Assembly: GCA_026415535.1 (NCBI GenBank)
Contig: JAOAGX010000167.1
Span: 1 to 5,359, forward strand
Origin: Armatimonadota bacterium
GTDB taxonomy: Bacteria; Armatimonadota; UBA5829
Length of the DNA stretch: 5,359 nucleotides
Reading direction: 5' to 3'
Shown piece after piece: positions 1 to 5,359 of the stretch. The notes under the pieces are model-generated. The model worked only from the letters and a program-made list of their open reading frames with translations, ran no database searches and was not told the DNA's origin. Positions within the stretch are counted from its first letter, which is position 1; each line of letters starts with the position of its first letter. Made by a program: the position numbers and the translations under genes.

Positions 1-923
1 GTATAGGACGCACCCCGCTCGTGCGAATTAACAGAATAACGCGCGGTGCTAAGGCAACGGTTTTGGCAAAGATCGAAGGGCGCAACCCAGCGTACTCCGT
101 CAAATGCAGGATCGGAGCTTCAATGATTTGGGACGCAGAAATTAGCGGCAAGCTCCGCAAAGGCAAAGAGATTATCGAGCCGACCAGTGGCAACACCGGG
201 ATTGCTCTAGCTTTTGTAGGAGCGGCACGCGGATATCCAGTCACGCTCACAATGCCAGAAACCATGAGCATCGAAAGGCGAAAGGTTTTGGCAATGCTCG
301 GAGCTAAGTTGGTACTAACAGAAGGCTCGCTTGGCATGCGCGGTGCAGTCGCCAAAGCGGAAGAAATCGCTGCATCCGATCCTGAGCGCTACTTTATGCC
401 GCAGCAGTTTGCAAACCCCGCCAATCCCGCCATCCACGAACAAACTACCGGACCGGAAATATGGGAGGACACCGAAGGCGCCATTGATGTGCTGGTGGCA
501 GGTGTAGGCACCGGAGGAACCATAACCGGAGTTTCACGCTACATTAAGTGCCGACAATCAAAGCCCATAACATCCATCGCAGTAGAGCCTGCCGAGTCCC
601 CTGTTATCACCCAAACTATAAATGGCGACGAGCCCAAACCGTCACCGCATGGAATCCAAGGGATTGGAGCCGGGTTTATTCCGCAAGTGCTGGATATGTC
701 ATTGGTGGACCGGGTAGAAACCGTGACCACCGATGAGGCGCTTGAGTATGCCCGTCGTCTTCCAAAAGAAGAGGGAATACTGGGCGGAATATCTTGTGGA
801 GCGGCAATGGCGGTAGCCGATCGAATCGCCAGAGACGACAAATTCGAAGGCAAGACAATAGTAGTCATATTCCCAGACGCAGCCGAACGTTACATGACTA
901 CAAGACTTTTCGAGGGAATCTAG
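1..923 (+). CDS. cysK: Cysteine synthase A (O-acetylserine sulfhydrylase), 5'-truncated by the window edge
   Basis: This is a cytoplasmic PLP enzyme that makes L-cysteine from O-acetylserine and sulfide. The reading frame is already open at base 3 and encodes IGRTPLVRINRI, which matches the CysK N-terminus from about residue 12, so roughly 11 codons lie upstream and the GTG at 21 is not the start. Counting from the first full codon, 306 residues are visible. They include SVKCR with the PLP-binding lysine at 34, the substrate-binding TSGNTG loop at 61-66, the phosphate-binding GTGGT loop at 169-173, and GIQGIGAGFIP further on. The NPAYSVKCRIGASMIWDAE stretch is of the Escherichia type; Bacillus-type enzymes have SVKDR here. 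The C-terminal GISSGAA motif reads GISCGAA. By comparison with cystathionine beta-synthase, the first serine (264) contacts the PLP ring nitrogen, and it is kept. The C-terminus is a few residues shorter than in E. coli (323 residues). No cysE or other sulfur gene is visible. Confidence 0.96.
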   Translation, partial: IGRTPLVRINRITRGAKATVLAKIEGRNPAYSVKCRIGASMIWDAEISGKLRKGKEIIEPTSGNTGIALAFVGAARGYPVTLTMPETMSIERRKVLAMLGAKLVLTEGSLGMRGAVAKAEEIAASDPERYFMPQQFANPANPAIHEQTTGPEIWEDTEGAIDVLVAGVGTGGTITGVSRYIKCRQSKPITSIAVEPAESPVITQTINGDEPKPSPHGIQGIGAGFIPQVLDMSLVDRVETVTTDEALEYARRLPKEEGILGGISCGAAMAVADRIARDDKFEGKTIVVIFPDAAERYMTTRLFEGI

Positions 924-969
924 AACCTTACGCGTACTAAACAGTGCCTTTGCAGTCTCATAGCTTATC

Positions 970-975
970 GGAGGT
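970..975 (+). promoter_or_regulatory. Ribosome binding site of the phosphoesterase-propeller gene
   Basis: GGAGGT lies six bases before the ATG at 982. It is the strongest Shine-Dalgarno match in the window and fixes the start of the downstream gene, which places the signal peptide at the very N-terminus. The rest of the 58-base gap after cysK shows no convincing terminator and no paired -35/-10 boxes, so readthrough from cysK is possible. Confidence 0.85.
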
Positions 976-981
976 AGCAAA

Positions 982-3162
982 ATGCGCGGCTGGTTGCTAA
1001 AACGCGTGCCTATAATTGCGTTCGCACTATGCTTCGTGTGCGGTGTCCATGCCGGAATCACGCAGGACTTCACGTTTGTACAGGCAACCGACGTACACGC
1101 CTGCTCAGAAAGAGCTGCCGAAACCAGTCCCCGGGTAATAAGCAAAATTACAACACTAAGCGAAACAGACCTAGCGTCATACGGCGTTAAGGCGCCCAAG
1201 CCTGACTTCGTAATCGTGACGGGCGACCTTACGGAATTTGGCGGATCAGATTGCTGGAAAAGATATTTGGAATACTGGGAGAATTTTCCCATTCCCGTCC
1301 ACCATCTGCTAGGCAACCATGACACCACCTGGCACGCAATACTCAAGCAACTACGCGAAACCGGGCGGGAGCCGTGGTTCTCTTTCGACCACAAAGGCTG
1401 TCATTTTGTCGGACTGACAACTGCCACGGTTCAGGACCCCCGGCCCTCGATAGGTGAAGAGCAAATCAATTGGCTAAAAAAAGACCTTTCGGACATCAGC
1501 CCAGAAACGCCACTGTTTGTTGCCTTCCACCATCCGATTGGCAAAGGCGAGTTCGCAAGCCGCTACGACTACGACCGCCTGCTAGATGTATTGCGTGAGC
1601 GAAACACGATCTTACTGATAGCGGGACACTCACATAAGTTCGTATCGGAACCATTCGAAGATTTCGATCAAATTACCGCGGGATCTACCGGATATCCGAC
1701 CCCGGGAGTGGCGCTCATATCAATAGTCGGCGACGTTGTGCGAGCTGCTTACTTGAGCAACGGAGGACAAACTGCAGCCACACCAATCATAGAAAAGAAA
1801 ATTCCGCCGAAGCCAGTGTACGCAAAAACCGAGATTGTGTGGCCGAAGCCTCGTGTAACTGTGGGGGAAATACTCGGTATCGCAGCATACACCACCACCG
1901 AGGTAAAAATTGCAAGAGCCACATTCACAGTCGATGACTCGATAAATGGCGATCTTCACATAGCTGGATCGCCTGGGCGGTGGACCGCCGCCGGTTGGGT
2001 CGACATCAGCAGTCTTACAGCAGGCGCGCATTACTTGAGGGTCGAGTTTTACGCTAATACCTCCTCTAACCTTAACAACGGAAGGAAGGTGGGATCGCGT
2101 AGCGCGGAGTTTTTCTACGAACCACCCGACAAACCTACTGCATGGCGCGTGTATCTGGGTGCGTCCACAAAGTGCACTCCAACCGTTGCAGACGGTATTG
2201 TCTACGTCGGCGCTAATGACGGCAAGCTCCGAGCCATCGACATTAAGACAGGCAAGGTAATCTGGACCGTAGAAACCGGAGCGGAGATTGTTGCCCAACC
2301 GCTGATTGTTGAGGGAAACGTCATCGTAGCGAATGGACTGGGCTTGGTTCAGGCGTTTTCCAAAACAGGCAAGGAGTTGTGGAAGTTCGTTGCGGAAGAT
2401 GCGGTGTATTCCTCTCCGACACTTGTGGACGGAAAGATTGCGTTTGGGTGCAACAACGGCAAGCTTTATATACTGGACCCCTCCACCGGTACACAGCTTG
2501 CGATCAATGACGATGCTACATACACCATAGAGTCTAAACCGTTTTCAATTGGTGGTAGAGTTTACTACGGCGCTTGGGACCAGTACGTCCGCTGCGTAAA
2601 AGCGTCCGACGGCGGTCTTGTGTGGAAACAACTTGGCGAAGGAAGCCTAGTCCAAGAGGCTAAACGCTACTACAGTCCCGCCGATGCAGGACCAGTCGTA
2701 GCTGACGGCAAACTATTTGTTGCGGACCGTGACTATATGTTAACCATTATTGATGCCGAAACCGGCGAACGTTTAGACGCCAGAAAAAGTGTCTCTGCAA
2801 CCGGACTGTCGGAAGACGGCAAGTTTGTCTACCTGCGCCGGACCGACGGCAAGCTGGAGAAAATAGACTCGTCCGGAAAGGAAATCTGGAGTATTTTTTG
2901 CGACACGGGCTACATCCCCGCAGCTCCAATCGAAAAAGACGGGGTGGTTTATGTTGCAAGCGACTTGGGGATGGTATCTGCCGTCTCGGCAAAAGATGGC
3001 AAGTTATTATGGCGATATCAAGCGTCGCCGCGACTGTTCGTAATGTCATCAGTCACATCGGACGGCAGATTGGCATATGTGACATCGTTCGACGGAATGG
3101 TTACCGCTATCCGCTGCGATAGAGCAGCCGACGGCACCAGTGGATTGCAACTATCACCGTAG
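982..3162 (+). CDS. Secreted calcineurin-like metallophosphoesterase fused to a C-terminal PQQ-type beta-propeller
   Basis: This 726-residue protein is predicted to be exported and to hydrolyse a phosphoester outside the cytoplasm; its substrate cannot be read from the sequence. Residues 1-24 form a signal peptide: K7-R8, a hydrophobic core, and a likely signal peptidase I site after VHA24. Residues about 28-260 are a metallophosphoesterase domain with the full ligand set: D37 and H39 (DVH), D82 (GDL), N112 and H113 (GNHD), H183 or H184 (AFHHP), and H216 and H218 (GHSH). The GEEQINWLKKDL stretch at 158-169 is also usual in the family. Residues about 275-380 look like a beta-sandwich linker (TAGAHYLRVEFY, SRSAEFFYE). 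Residues 386-710 carry eight propeller repeats. No lipobox, membrane anchor or sorting signal follows. The adjacent two-component genes suggest a role in phosphate supply, but that is inference. It could instead be a cyclic-nucleotide or phospholipid phosphodiesterase. Domain calls are firm; function is open. Confidence 0.9.
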   Translation: MRGWLLKRVPIIAFALCFVCGVHAGITQDFTFVQATDVHACSERAAETSPRVISKITTLSETDLASYGVKAPKPDFVIVTGDLTEFGGSDCWKRYLEYWENFPIPVHHLLGNHDTTWHAILKQLRETGREPWFSFDHKGCHFVGLTTATVQDPRPSIGEEQINWLKKDLSDISPETPLFVAFHHPIGKGEFASRYDYDRLLDVLRERNTILLIAGHSHKFVSEPFEDFDQITAGSTGYPTPGVALISIVGDVVRAAYLSNGGQTAATPIIEKKIPPKPVYAKTEIVWPKPRVTVGEILGIAAYTTTEVKIARATFTVDDSINGDLHIAGSPGRWTAAGWVDISSLTAGAHYLRVEFYANTSSNLNNGRKVGSRSAEFFYEPPDKPTAWRVYLGASTKCTPTVADGIVYVGANDGKLRAIDIKTGKVIWTVETGAEIVAQPLIVEGNVIVANGLGLVQAFSKTGKELWKFVAEDAVYSSPTLVDGKIAFGCNNGKLYILDPSTGTQLAINDDATYTIESKPFSIGGRVYYGAWDQYVRCVKASDGGLVWKQLGEGSLVQEAKRYYSPADAGPVVADGKLFVADRDYMLTIIDAETGERLDARKSVSATGLSEDGKFVYLRRTDGKLEKIDSSGKEIWSIFCDTGYIPAAPIEKDGVVYVASDLGMVSAVSAKDGKLLWRYQASPRLFVMSSVTSDGRLAYVTSFDGMVTAIRCDRAADGTSGLQLSP
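2137..3111 (+). repeat. Eight PQQ/BamB-type propeller repeats within the phosphoesterase gene
   Basis: The protein repeats the pattern DGxVYVGxxDGKLxAIDxxTGKxxW about every 40 residues. The first strand of each copy starts near residues 404, 444, 483, 524, 575, 612, 653 and 694, giving spacings of 40, 39, 41, 51, 37, 41 and 41. The long gap between copies four and five is an insertion containing a KRYYSPADAG stretch. The eighth copy lacks the closing tryptophan strand, while a lone AWRVYLG strand at 387-393 precedes the first copy, so the ring probably closes by pairing N- and C-terminal strands. The repeat is faintly visible in the DNA: GACGGCAAGCT occurs at 2218 and 2845, and AACGGCAAGCT at 2455. 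In known families such propellers often act as scaffolds; nothing here shows that PQQ is bound. Confidence 0.8.
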
Positions 3163-3166
3163 TCCA

Positions 3167-3183
3167 GGAGCTTGCGTAAGCCC
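3167..3183 (+). other. Small hairpin after the phosphoesterase gene, weak terminator candidate
   Basis: GCTT (3170-3173) pairs with AAGC (3178-3181) around a GCGT loop, and G3168-C3183 can add a pair beyond one mismatch. It lies just past the stop codon, as a terminator would, but no T-run follows. A competing fold pairs AAGCCC at 3178 with GGGCCTT at 3197 with one bulged base. Neither is a standard intrinsic terminator. Confidence 0.2.
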
Positions 3184-3200
3184 AGCAATCAGTCTAGGGC

Positions 3201-3221
3201 CTTGTGTCTGTGCTCTGTAAA
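3201..3221 (+). promoter_or_regulatory. Three tandem CTNTG-like heptamers, possible activator site
   Basis: CTTGTGT, CTGTGCT and CTGTAAA follow one another with a strict 7-base period, directly upstream of the response regulator promoter region. Their distal and proximal edges lie about 62 and 42 bases before the start codon, a usual place for an activator of the OmpR/PhoB family, which binds direct repeats. The CTGT core resembles the half-site of the E. coli Pho box (CTGTCAT). However, the classical Pho and PhoP boxes repeat every 11 bases, not 7, so this is not a match to that consensus. The match between copies is modest and could be chance. Confidence 0.25.
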
Positions 3222-3227
3222 GACAAC

Positions 3228-3240
3228 GCCCAGGATGGGC
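3228..3240 (+). promoter_or_regulatory. Perfect 5-bp palindrome with 3-base centre, possible operator
   Basis: GCCCA (3228-3232) and TGGGC (3236-3240) are exact inverted repeats around GGA. If the -10 box at 3251 is used, this palindrome occupies the -35 position, where no -35 sequence is recognisable. It could be a protein-binding site or simply a short hairpin. There is no T-run after it, so it is not a terminator. Confidence 0.2.
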
Positions 3241-3247
3241 TAGGCCA

Positions 3248-3256
3248 TGGTATAAC
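3248..3256 (+). promoter_or_regulatory. Extended -10 promoter element just before the response regulator gene
   Basis: TGGTATAAC matches the extended -10 form TGnTATAAT at all but the last base. No -35 box is found at the right distance, which is acceptable for extended -10 promoters. Transcription would begin about seven bases downstream, at 3262-3264, that is at the start codon itself. The resulting mRNA would be leaderless. The alternative is that the element is fortuitous and the true promoter is further upstream. Confidence 0.45.
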
Positions 3257-3262
3257 AAGGAG
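3257..3262 (+). promoter_or_regulatory. AAGGAG touching the response regulator start codon
   Basis: AAGGAG looks like a good Shine-Dalgarno sequence but abuts the ATG at 3263 with no spacer, where five to nine bases would be usual. No other ATG, GTG or TTG exists in frame between the stop at 3218 and the conserved start of the receiver domain, so the start cannot be moved upstream. Either this site works poorly or initiation does not depend on it. Confidence 0.4.
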
Positions 3263-3991
3263 ATGCCAAAGGAAACTATACTGATAGTCGATGATGAGGA
3301 AGATATCCTCCGACTGGTAGAGCACCATCTATCCGGCGAGGGCTATAGGGTGCTACGCGCGATGACAGGTGAAGAATGCTTACAAACCGCTCGCGCCGAA
3401 TGTCCGGACCTGATAGTCCTCGACCTGATGTTGCCTGGACTTGACGGCCTTGACGTCTGCCGCATCCTTAAAAGGAACGACACCACATGCGGCATTCCAA
3501 TCATAATGCTCACTGCCAAAGGGGAGGATGCAGACGTAGTTGCCGGTCTGGAACTAGGCGCGGATGACTACATAGTCAAGCCTTTCAGCCCGAAGGTGTT
3601 GGTAGCGCGAGTTCGAGCCGCTCTTAGACGAGAGCGTAACCGGGTCGAGACCGACGACGGAAAAGACCTGGTAGATATTGCCGGGATCAAGATCGATCCG
3701 GGCACATTCCGAGTAACCGTTAATTCCGAACCAGTCGATCTAACGCTAACCGAGTTTCGCATTCTCCACGCTCTTGCTCGAAGACCTGGTTGGGTGTTCA
3801 CTCGTTCCCAAATAGTGAGAGCTTCGCGTGGCGAGGAAGCAGACGTAACAGACAGATCTGTAGATGTACATGTAGTCTCGCTGCGAAAAAAACTAGGCCC
3901 GGCAGGACGAAACATAGAAACGGTTAGAGGCGTGGGCTACCGGTTCAGGGAAAAAGAATCAAACAATGATGAACATTCTTCGACCCGCTAA
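3263..3991 (+). CDS. phoB: PhoB-like response regulator, OmpR family
   Basis: This 242-residue protein is a DNA-binding response regulator that should be phosphorylated by the kinase encoded next to it. The receiver domain (about 4-120) has the acidic pair D10-D11, the phosphoacceptor D54 (IVLDLMLPGLDG), the switch threonine T84 (MLTAKGED) and the conserved K106 (DDYIVKPFSP). The winged-helix output domain (about 135-229) shows LTLTEFRILHAL, the recognition helix in DRSVDVHVVSLRKKLG (197-212) and the wing hairpin ETVRGVGYRF (219-228). This order is that of PhoB, PnpR and PhoP of phosphate-starvation systems. A 14-residue polar tail, rich in N, E and S, follows the wing. The start is fixed by the lack of other initiation codons. 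Partner choice is sure; phosphate as the signal is inferred from the kinase architecture, and other OmpR-family systems cannot be excluded. Confidence 0.95.
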   Translation: MPKETILIVDDEEDILRLVEHHLSGEGYRVLRAMTGEECLQTARAECPDLIVLDLMLPGLDGLDVCRILKRNDTTCGIPIIMLTAKGEDADVVAGLELGADDYIVKPFSPKVLVARVRAALRRERNRVETDDGKDLVDIAGIKIDPGTFRVTVNSEPVDLTLTEFRILHALARRPGWVFTRSQIVRASRGEEADVTDRSVDVHVVSLRKKLGPAGRNIETVRGVGYRFREKESNNDEHSSTR

Positions 3992-4076
3992 GAACAACGA
4001 GCACGAGGATGCACGTTTTCTAGAACGGCGAAGAATCTGCGACCGCCAGACCCCATACGACTTCAGGGAAAACTAA
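3966..4076 (+). CDS. Possible 36-residue ORF bridging the regulator and kinase genes
   Basis: A tandem ATGATG at 3966 opens a frame that overlaps the last 26 bases of the response regulator gene and ends at TAA 4074-4076, three bases before the kinase ATG. It is in the same frame as the kinase. The product starts MMNILRPAKNN and ends YDFREN. It is highly charged (eight K or R, seven D or E), has one cysteine and no hydrophobic segment, and I recognise no family. It could be a real small protein, or a translated linker that carries ribosomes from the regulator to the kinase. The ribosome binding site is weak: AGGG at 3947, about 15 bases upstream. A frame of this length stays open by chance perhaps one time in five, so coding is unproven. 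Confidence 0.25.
   Translation: MMNILRPAKNNEHEDARFLERRRICDRQTPYDFREN
4065..4070 (+). promoter_or_regulatory. Weak ribosome binding site of the sensor kinase
   Basis: AGGGAA lies about ten bases before the ATG at 4080. It is a weak match at a long spacing, which would suit an operon gene helped by translational coupling from upstream. The in-frame TAA at 4074 rules out any earlier start. Confidence 0.45.
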
Positions 4077-4079
4077 CCG

Positions 4080-5359
4080 ATGCGCAGGAAGTCGCTTGTT
4101 TGGAAGTTGTTTCCGGTCTACTTCGCGATCACTCTAGCATCGGTTCTGATCGTGGGCCTTGCCGCAACCTCGGCGATGCGCAAATTCTACTACTCGCAAA
4201 TCCGGGAAGACCTCGCGGTTAGGGCACGACTCGTGCACGATTCGCTACTCCATTCCGGAGTACTCCCACGATTTGACAACAAAAGAACAATAGGAATCCG
4301 AAAGCGCACGGCGGTTGTGATCCAAGAACTTGCACGGTCTGCTAAAGTTCGCATTACGCTCATATCTAAATCGGGAGAGGTAATTGCGGATTCGCATTTA
4401 GATCCCGCTGGAATGTCCAACCACAGCTACAGACCCGAGGTCCACAAAGCGCTTTCCGGCGAAATAGGAACGTCGCGTCGCCTAAGCAAAACCTTGGGGA
4501 TAACAATGTTCTATGTGGCAATCCCTATCAAACACAATGGACAAATAATGGGTGTTTTGCGTGTAGCACAACCTGCAAATGCTATAGATTCTCGACCGAC
4601 CGCTATGGCGTACCGGATAGTTATGATCTCCCTCGCAACAGCAGTACTAACAGTAGCCATGAGTTTGATCGCGGCTCGAAGACTCGCGAGAGCAATTGCC
4701 CAGATTCGCAACACGGCGGCGGCGTTCGCTAATGGAGACTTCAGCTCCCGTGCACCTGTCACCGACATAGCTGAGCTCGCCGGCCTAGCGGACAGTCTCA
4801 ACAGCATGGCCGGGCGAATCGAGGTTCAACTTCGGGACATGGCTCGCCAGTCCGCACAGCAGACGGCAATCCTGGCAAGTATGCGGGAAGGAGTGCTAGC
4901 CGTTGCCGATGACGACCGAATACTGATTCTTAACCAGGCAGCAGCGGATCTACTGAACGTTACGCTAGATAGGACCTTGGGCAGGCCTTTGCAAGAAGCT
5001 GTCAGGAATCCAGCGCTCAACAGGTTTATTGAACAGATACGCCGCGGCCAGCAACCCGCCGACGAAGACCGCGTGTTCCGCGCACAACGCGATAGGTTGG
5101 TTCAAATGAATGCCGCCGAGTTGCGTGATCCTGAAGGTAAACATCTCGGCGTTTTAATAGTTATGAGCGATATTACCCAATCGGCCAAGTTGGACCAGAT
5201 GCGCAGGGAATTCGTCGCTAACGTCTCCCACGAACTTAAAACCCCAATCACAGCCATCAAAGGTTACGTCGAAACGCTTTTAGAGAGCAAGAATCTCGAC
5301 CAGAGCAAGGCAAGAGAGTTTCTCGAAACGACCGCTCGTCAAGCAGATAGGCTCAACAC
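4080..5359 (+). CDS. phoR: PhoR/PnpS-like sensor histidine kinase, 3'-truncated by the window edge
   Basis: This membrane kinase should phosphorylate the response regulator encoded upstream. The first 426 residues are visible and the frame is open to the edge. MRRKSLVWK is followed by membrane helix 1 (about 9-30). Next come an extracytoplasmic sensor (about 35-178), membrane helix 2 (about 178-198), a HAMP domain (about 199-252, with FANGDFSSRAP), and a PAS domain (about 259-370, from ILASMREGVLAV to VLIVMSDIT). The dimerisation and phosphoacceptor helix has H384 in FVANVSHELKTPITAIKGY. The sensor keeps the Cache-like pattern of PnpS kinases: RITLISKSGEVIADS, NHSYRPEVHKAL, then FYVAIPI and GVLRVAQP. 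The ATP-binding domain lies beyond the window. Start at ATG 4080 follows a stop at 4074 and gives the normal N-terminus. It is the second gene of a likely operon with the regulator. Phosphate sensing is inferred from architecture; in known systems it also needs PstSCAB and PhoU, which are not visible here. Confidence 0.93.
   Translation, partial: MRRKSLVWKLFPVYFAITLASVLIVGLAATSAMRKFYYSQIREDLAVRARLVHDSLLHSGVLPRFDNKRTIGIRKRTAVVIQELARSAKVRITLISKSGEVIADSHLDPAGMSNHSYRPEVHKALSGEIGTSRRLSKTLGITMFYVAIPIKHNGQIMGVLRVAQPANAIDSRPTAMAYRIVMISLATAVLTVAMSLIAARRLARAIAQIRNTAAAFANGDFSSRAPVTDIAELAGLADSLNSMAGRIEVQLRDMARQSAQQTAILASMREGVLAVADDDRILILNQAAADLLNVTLDRTLGRPLQEAVRNPALNRFIEQIRRGQQPADEDRVFRAQRDRLVQMNAAELRDPEGKHLGVLIVMSDITQSAKLDQMRREFVANVSHELKTPITAIKGYVETLLESKNLDQSKAREFLETTARQADRLN

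Noticed and set aside
21..23. GTG as the start of cysteine synthase
   Set aside because: The frame upstream to base 3 encodes the conserved IGRTPL of the CysK N-terminus, so the gene begins outside the window.
924..981. Terminator or separate promoter between cysK and the phosphoesterase gene
   Set aside because: I saw no stem with a T-run and no paired -35/-10 boxes in these 58 bases.
1012..1044. Lipoprotein signal around C17 or C20 of the phosphoesterase
   Set aside because: Neither cysteine is preceded by a proper lipobox (L-A/S-G/A-C). The VHA24 site fits signal peptidase I better.
699..1394. A 231-codon open frame on the minus strand across the cysK end and the phosphoesterase start
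   Set aside because: It is antisense to two clearly conserved genes and crosses the gap between them. Its product has no recognisable domain or normal composition.
1720..2298. A 192-codon open frame on the minus strand inside the phosphoesterase gene
   Set aside because: It lies wholly antisense to the linker and first propeller repeat. The product resembles no family and looks like a shadow of the coding strand.
3201..3221. A classical Pho box
   Set aside because: The CTGT-like units repeat every 7 bases, whereas known Pho boxes repeat every 11 with an AT-rich spacer. It is kept only as an unnamed repeat.
3281..3283. CTG as an alternative start of the response regulator, with AAAGG at 3268 as ribosome binding site
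   Set aside because: It would remove most of the first beta-strand before VDDEE, and CTG starts are rare. ATG 3263 gives a normal receiver domain.

Overview
The window holds four genes, all on the plus strand: the end of a cysteine synthase gene (cysK), a secreted metallophosphoesterase fused to a PQQ-type beta-propeller, and a PhoB/PhoR-type two-component pair whose kinase runs off the right edge. It is bacterial DNA of moderate GC (about half by eye). There are no RNA genes, mobile elements, CRISPR arrays or phage genes. The sequence alone does not fix the host. The mix of an Escherichia-type cysK, a phosphoesterase-propeller fusion and a PnpS-like kinase with Cache-like sensor, HAMP and PAS domains would suit a little-studied environmental phylum such as Armatimonadota or a neighbour, but this is a guess.

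Layout. 1-923: cysK, missing about its first 11 codons. 924-981: a 58-base gap with a strong ribosome binding site and no visible terminator, so cysK and the next gene may be co-transcribed. 982-3162: signal peptide, calcineurin-like phosphoesterase domain with every metal-binding motif, a beta-sandwich-like linker, then eight propeller repeats. 3163-3262: a 100-base gap that probably holds the promoter of the two-component operon. It contains a small hairpin, three CTNTG-like heptamers in tandem, a perfect 5-bp palindrome and an extended -10 box six bases before the start codon. 3263-3991: PhoB-like response regulator. 3966-4076: a possible 36-codon ORF bridging the regulator and the kinase. 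4080-5359: PhoR/PnpS-like sensor kinase, cut just after its phosphoacceptor histidine.

How the genes may work together. The regulator and kinase are almost certainly partners, and their architecture is that of phosphate-starvation systems. A secreted phosphoesterase beside them suggests a phosphate-scavenging role, but no Pho box was recognised and the link rests on position. cysK makes cysteine and has no evident link to the rest.

I found no convincing wholly new system. The points most worth a second look are the phosphoesterase-propeller fusion, the possible leaderless start of the response regulator, and the small ORF between the regulator and kinase genes.
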